A stretch of DNA of 64,000 bases from Eucommia ulmoides (taxonomy: Eukaryota; Streptophyta; Magnoliopsida; Garryales; Eucommiaceae). The translations under genes were made by a program, and so were the position numbers. Positions 60,673 to 64,000 of the stretch are shown here, piece after piece (the stretch's first letter is position 1; the number at the start of each line of letters is the position of its first letter). Below the pieces are notes generated by a model, which was given only the letters and a program-made list of their open reading frames with translations, made no database searches and had not been told where the DNA came from. The DNA lies in NCBI GenBank assembly GCA_016647705.1, contig CM028338.1:21597577-21661576 (forward strand). The letters are read 5' to 3'.

Positions 60673-62802
60673 TGGTAGCGCGTAGATACGTCGCTACTTT
60701 CACCACAAGTGTACGGGTCAAGTTTTAGTATAAATCAGAAGAGTAGGGGTTGTCGTATCCACAGAGATTGGTTGAGATTATCGTCGAGTACCGCAATTAT
60801 CATAACCTAACTTTATTTAGGCGATAAAAATTGGTTTATAATTAATATATACTAATATACTAAGTTAATTAATCTAATTATAATAATATAGTGGTATGAC
60901 GTTTATGGGAAATTATTGCCTAGGGATTAACTTCGTTCACTTAAACGTGTTTGTTTCAATCTAGTTTACATTAACGATGTTCATCCTATCCGACAATCTC
61001 TGTATCGAAATCTCATTCACTACCTCTCCCGAGTGTAAAGTAAATGAATATGTGACTTCGCGTCACCGGATAAGTCCCCCTCAATGTTTTAACGACATTA
61101 GGTCAGATGCATCTTGCCCCAATGTCATGGATTGCACACTCTCTAACTCCTTCCCGGGTTATTAGATCATCGCGTTGTGTTTAAACCCTAGTTCAAATCC
61201 AGGGTTATCTCTCCCAAGTGTCAAACCCCATATTCTTAATATATCTAAACAAGCATATAAACATGGAGAAATGACAAACACAATCGGATAAACATGAACA
61301 ACCATTAACAAAACATCAATTTATTCAAACAACGTTTTTGTGGACTCAATTGCTCCCTAGACAATATATGTTTAGATACACATGGCCATGACCCTATATA
61401 CAATGAAATACAAGCTAAACATATACAAATACAAACAGGGGTTTAAGAATAAAAGAGAGAAACAAGAGAGTTTAGCCTTTATCCGAAGATGTGACGGTTC
61501 CACGTCCGTGATTTCCACTCCGAGCTTGATTTCTCTTCTTGAATTTGTGATATCTCCTTGTTGGAATGCCCTTGGAGCTCTCAAGGGACTCCCAAAACGT
61601 CAACCCCTTGTTTTGGGAGAATAGGGATGATATTTATAGGAATTAAAATATCTCAAAATATCCTAAAATATCTTAAAATATTTATAGTCACTGCTGCGGC
61701 GGTGGGCATGTCGGTAGGGTCACCGCTGTGACAGTGGATGATCGCTGCAGCGATGGAATAGTAGGCAAACTTATCTGTATTTTGACCGTTGTGGCGGTGG
61801 TTCATTTAGCAAACTCTCTGGATTTTTACCACTGTGGCAGTGGCCTGATCGTTGCGGCGGTGAGATTTCTATACTCCCAGCACTTTCACCTCCGTGGCGG
61901 TGGCCTGACCACTGCGGTGGTGGGTCTGCTGCTTTGGAATCTTGCCTCTTTGCTTATTTTCCCACCGTTCTTCCACCGACTTGCTCTGATATTATTGTTT
62001 AAAGACCGTTTTAGCCCATTTTCACCCCAAATACATAATTTAAGACAAAATAAATAAAAATATATTAAAATATATAAAAACTCTATAAAAATACTCGAAA
62101 ACTAACAAAACCGACTTGGGAATAAATAGATAAATTACACCTATCAAATATCTCCAAACTTGGAATTTTGCTAGTTCTCGAGCAAAATAGTTACACTAAA
62201 ATGAAAAACATAACTAAATTAAAAACACAAACAACCTAAATATAAACAACCTAAACATAACGATATGCGAGTTTTGAATTCAGCTATCGACCAGAACATT
62301 TTTCCCTCAACAACTCCCAATCATATCGAGTTCAGGTGGTAAAACGCACCATGTGATGTTCTAGAATTTTGACATTCAGTAATGGTAAACACCATTCTAG
62401 ATCTTTTTAACGTGTGTGTGCGAGACTCAATGATATAACTATCCAACAATCGGATTGGATTATCTACCAACGAAACTCACGACTTATACCATAAGGGATT
62501 AGGATATCCATACTTCTGATTGGGTTCCACTCTCCACTAATGTAGGCTTGGAAGTTCAAAAAGATCAATAGGTTTTGGTTCGATTTGGAACATGGCCAAG
62601 GGTATATCAGGAATATAAAACGAGTTAACATTGTTAACTTAACAATACCCAAGGCACATCGCTTTACACACTCACACTCGAACCCCCATAGATAAATTGG
62701 AAACAAACCCGAACAATTATTTAAGACCGACGTACTTACTTGTCAAAAGAAACCAAAATTTAACAATATTTACAAATGTTTTTTTTTTTTTAACTTACCA
62801 CA
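60673..62802 (-). repeat. 3' LTR of the minus-strand gypsy element
   Basis: 2,130 bp. The end near 60,673 holds GTAGCGCGTAGATACG and the phrase CACAAGTGTACGGGTCAAGT, which are widespread in plant LTR elements. It contains a block of palindromic G/C modules (61,684-61,932). Confidence 0.65.
61684..61932. repeat. Eight palindromic ACCGCTGTGGCGGTGG-like modules
   Basis: Diverged 16-bp modules, e.g. ACCGCTGTGACAGTGG, ACCGTTGTGGCGGTGG and ACCTCCGTGGCGGTGG. They are spaced by 15-60 bp of AT-rich DNA, and each can fold on itself (CCGC/GCGG). Confidence 0.7.
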
Positions 62803-64000
62803 CCCCCAAACTTATTCGATTATTACAATTTCACGGGTGTGGTTAAAAACAAACGAAAAATGACAAGTGAGTACTCGAATACCGAACTAATCAAAAGTTC
62901 GCCTTAAACCAAACCGTTCACTTCAAGTATCATATACAAATGCTAACTTGATTCACTCAAATTGTGCCTTCGGTTTAGCGATATAGGTTTGGAAAAAGTT
63001 TAATTGGCCAAGCTATTTGTTATGTGTTAAGAATTGAAACGGCATTATAGGCTTCGATAGGGTAACGAGGGATAAACATTTAACATGGTAAGCTTTAAAG
63101 GCTCAAGCGATCAAAATGAATGCTTAAATCATATCTCCTGAACAAGCTTGACTAAGATTTCACCTCAAGCTTCACTTCAATCAGGTTCTAGAATCCTTAA
63201 ATTGTCATGAGTTTGGCTAATCGATAATCGGCCTCAAATCAATTGAATAGAAATACATTAAGTTTATGTGCTCGTGCAAATTAGGATCCACAATAACTTT
63301 ACCAAAATGCATTGTCAAGCACACATAACACACATAAATGGGCAATACCCTTGACCTTGAAAACAACTAGGGGGTAATATCATCATCGGGTAATGACCCA
63401 GATGAAATCAAAACTCAGCATGGAACAACAACAACACAAACATAAACACATTCTACCCTAAACAAACATGAAAACAATTTAACCATAAAACATACTAACA
63501 CACTAACATACTACATACTACACATCACACCTGAACTTAAAACGGGCAGTATCCACAGCGACCCAATCACCAATCTCAACATTTGAAATTAAAGCATGCT
63601 GACAAAGGGGGTTTAGAATCTCACCTTCGCATCAAGTCGACAGTGACGAATCTAATTTATTTTTGGACTTGGGTTGCCTCCCAAGAAGCTCGTGGTTTAT
63701 TGTCATCGGCTTGATATGGAGAAGTGCTTATCAAAGAGTGGCTTCTGCCCATAGTGAGTGTCGTACAACAACACATATGGGTCTTGGTTCAGAACGCCCT
63801 CAAGACTGAAGAGATTTGGCATTGTTTGGTCCAAGCTTTCAACAAGATTCTCCACCGACTCATGTACTTGGTGGGCATGAAAGAGCATTGTTTTTGGCGG
63901 CGAAGGACAAGTGAGACACATCGGATCCTCATAAATATGAGCGTCTTGGATTAGTGGTGGCATCACAATTTGGATCTCCAATGGTGACGAATCACAATCG

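Larger units (their letters stand above)
60673..64000 (-). mobile_element. Ty3/gypsy element (Athila/TAT-like), 3' LTR and end of interior; runs off the right edge
   Basis: Minus-strand element interrupting the Ogre-type reverse transcriptase. A 2,130-bp LTR (60,673-62,802) reads TGTGGTAAG...CGCTACCA on the minus strand, directly preceded by a polypurine tract AAGTTTGGGGG. Right of it are ~0.8 kb of non-coding sequence and a coding remnant (63,640-63,981) ending in FLGRQPKSKNK, a tail common in plant gypsy polyproteins. The left flank GTCCA (60668-60672) would be the target duplication. Family placement is tentative; state of the off-window part unknown. Confidence 0.65.

Noticed and set aside
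61382-62057. Open frames on the plus strand over the palindromic modules
   Set aside because: Lie antisense inside a gypsy LTR and show no known domain.
63724-63954. Plus-strand open frame at the right edge
   Set aside because: Shadow of the minus-strand gypsy coding remnant ending GRQPKSKNK.

Overview
This window is nuclear DNA of a flowering plant, most likely a eudicot. It is AT-rich, has spliced GT-AG genes and is crowded with plant transposon lineages (Ty1/copia, Ty3/gypsy, LARD-like, PIF/Harbinger, hAT and Mutator MITEs, a LINE relic). The species cannot be told from the sequence. I saw no CRISPR array, bacterial operon, rRNA gene or tRNA gene.

1-20,250: one host gene on the minus strand, a BSL-type (BSU1-like) serine/threonine phosphatase with an N-terminal Kelch domain. 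Ten coding exons (1,337-19,740) can be placed base by base. All have GT-AG borders, open frames and matching phases, and they encode residues 1-417. The phosphatase half lies beyond the left edge. Intron 6 is 13.6 kb because it holds a Ty3/gypsy chromovirus (6,582-10,817) and a small Ty1/copia element (12,126-17,345), both with paired LTRs and 5-bp target duplications. Intron 7 holds two abutting PIF/Harbinger-type MITEs. Intron 10 holds a LINE ribonuclease H relic and the 3' end of another copia element.

20,250-32,100: intergenic repeats. There is a Mutator-type MITE (20,484-21,072), then a LARD-like LTR element (21,595-29,330) with 0.8-kb LTRs, a 60-bp tandem array and a nested 2.76-kb solo LTR (25,196-27,950). 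A GC-rich MITE follows (29,978-30,696), then an unassigned stretch with a short open frame.

32,100-48,440: an LTR graveyard. One 2.1-2.3-kb LTR family (SIRE-like copia) occurs five times between 32 and 55 kb. Three copies are solo LTRs with perfect 5-bp duplications; two still lead into gag remains. Between them lie a ~370-bp tandem duplication, a hAT-type MITE, a trihelix-like pseudogene fragment, a long AT microsatellite and a gypsy-type solo LTR.

48,440-64,000: a large Ogre/TAT-type gypsy fossil with a 3.3-kb LTR and a tRNA-Arg-type primer site sits in SIRE-like gag. Its leader contains organelle-derived DNA with a structurally perfect group II intron domain V, interrupted by a hAT MITE and by the fifth SIRE-type LTR. 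A minus-strand gypsy element with a 2.13-kb LTR then interrupts the Ogre reverse transcriptase and runs off the right edge.

Only the BSL gene looks like functioning host coding sequence. I found no clear undescribed multi-gene system. The best leads are the organellar intron fragment, the MITEs that may carry host sequence, and the palindromic modules inside two LTR families.
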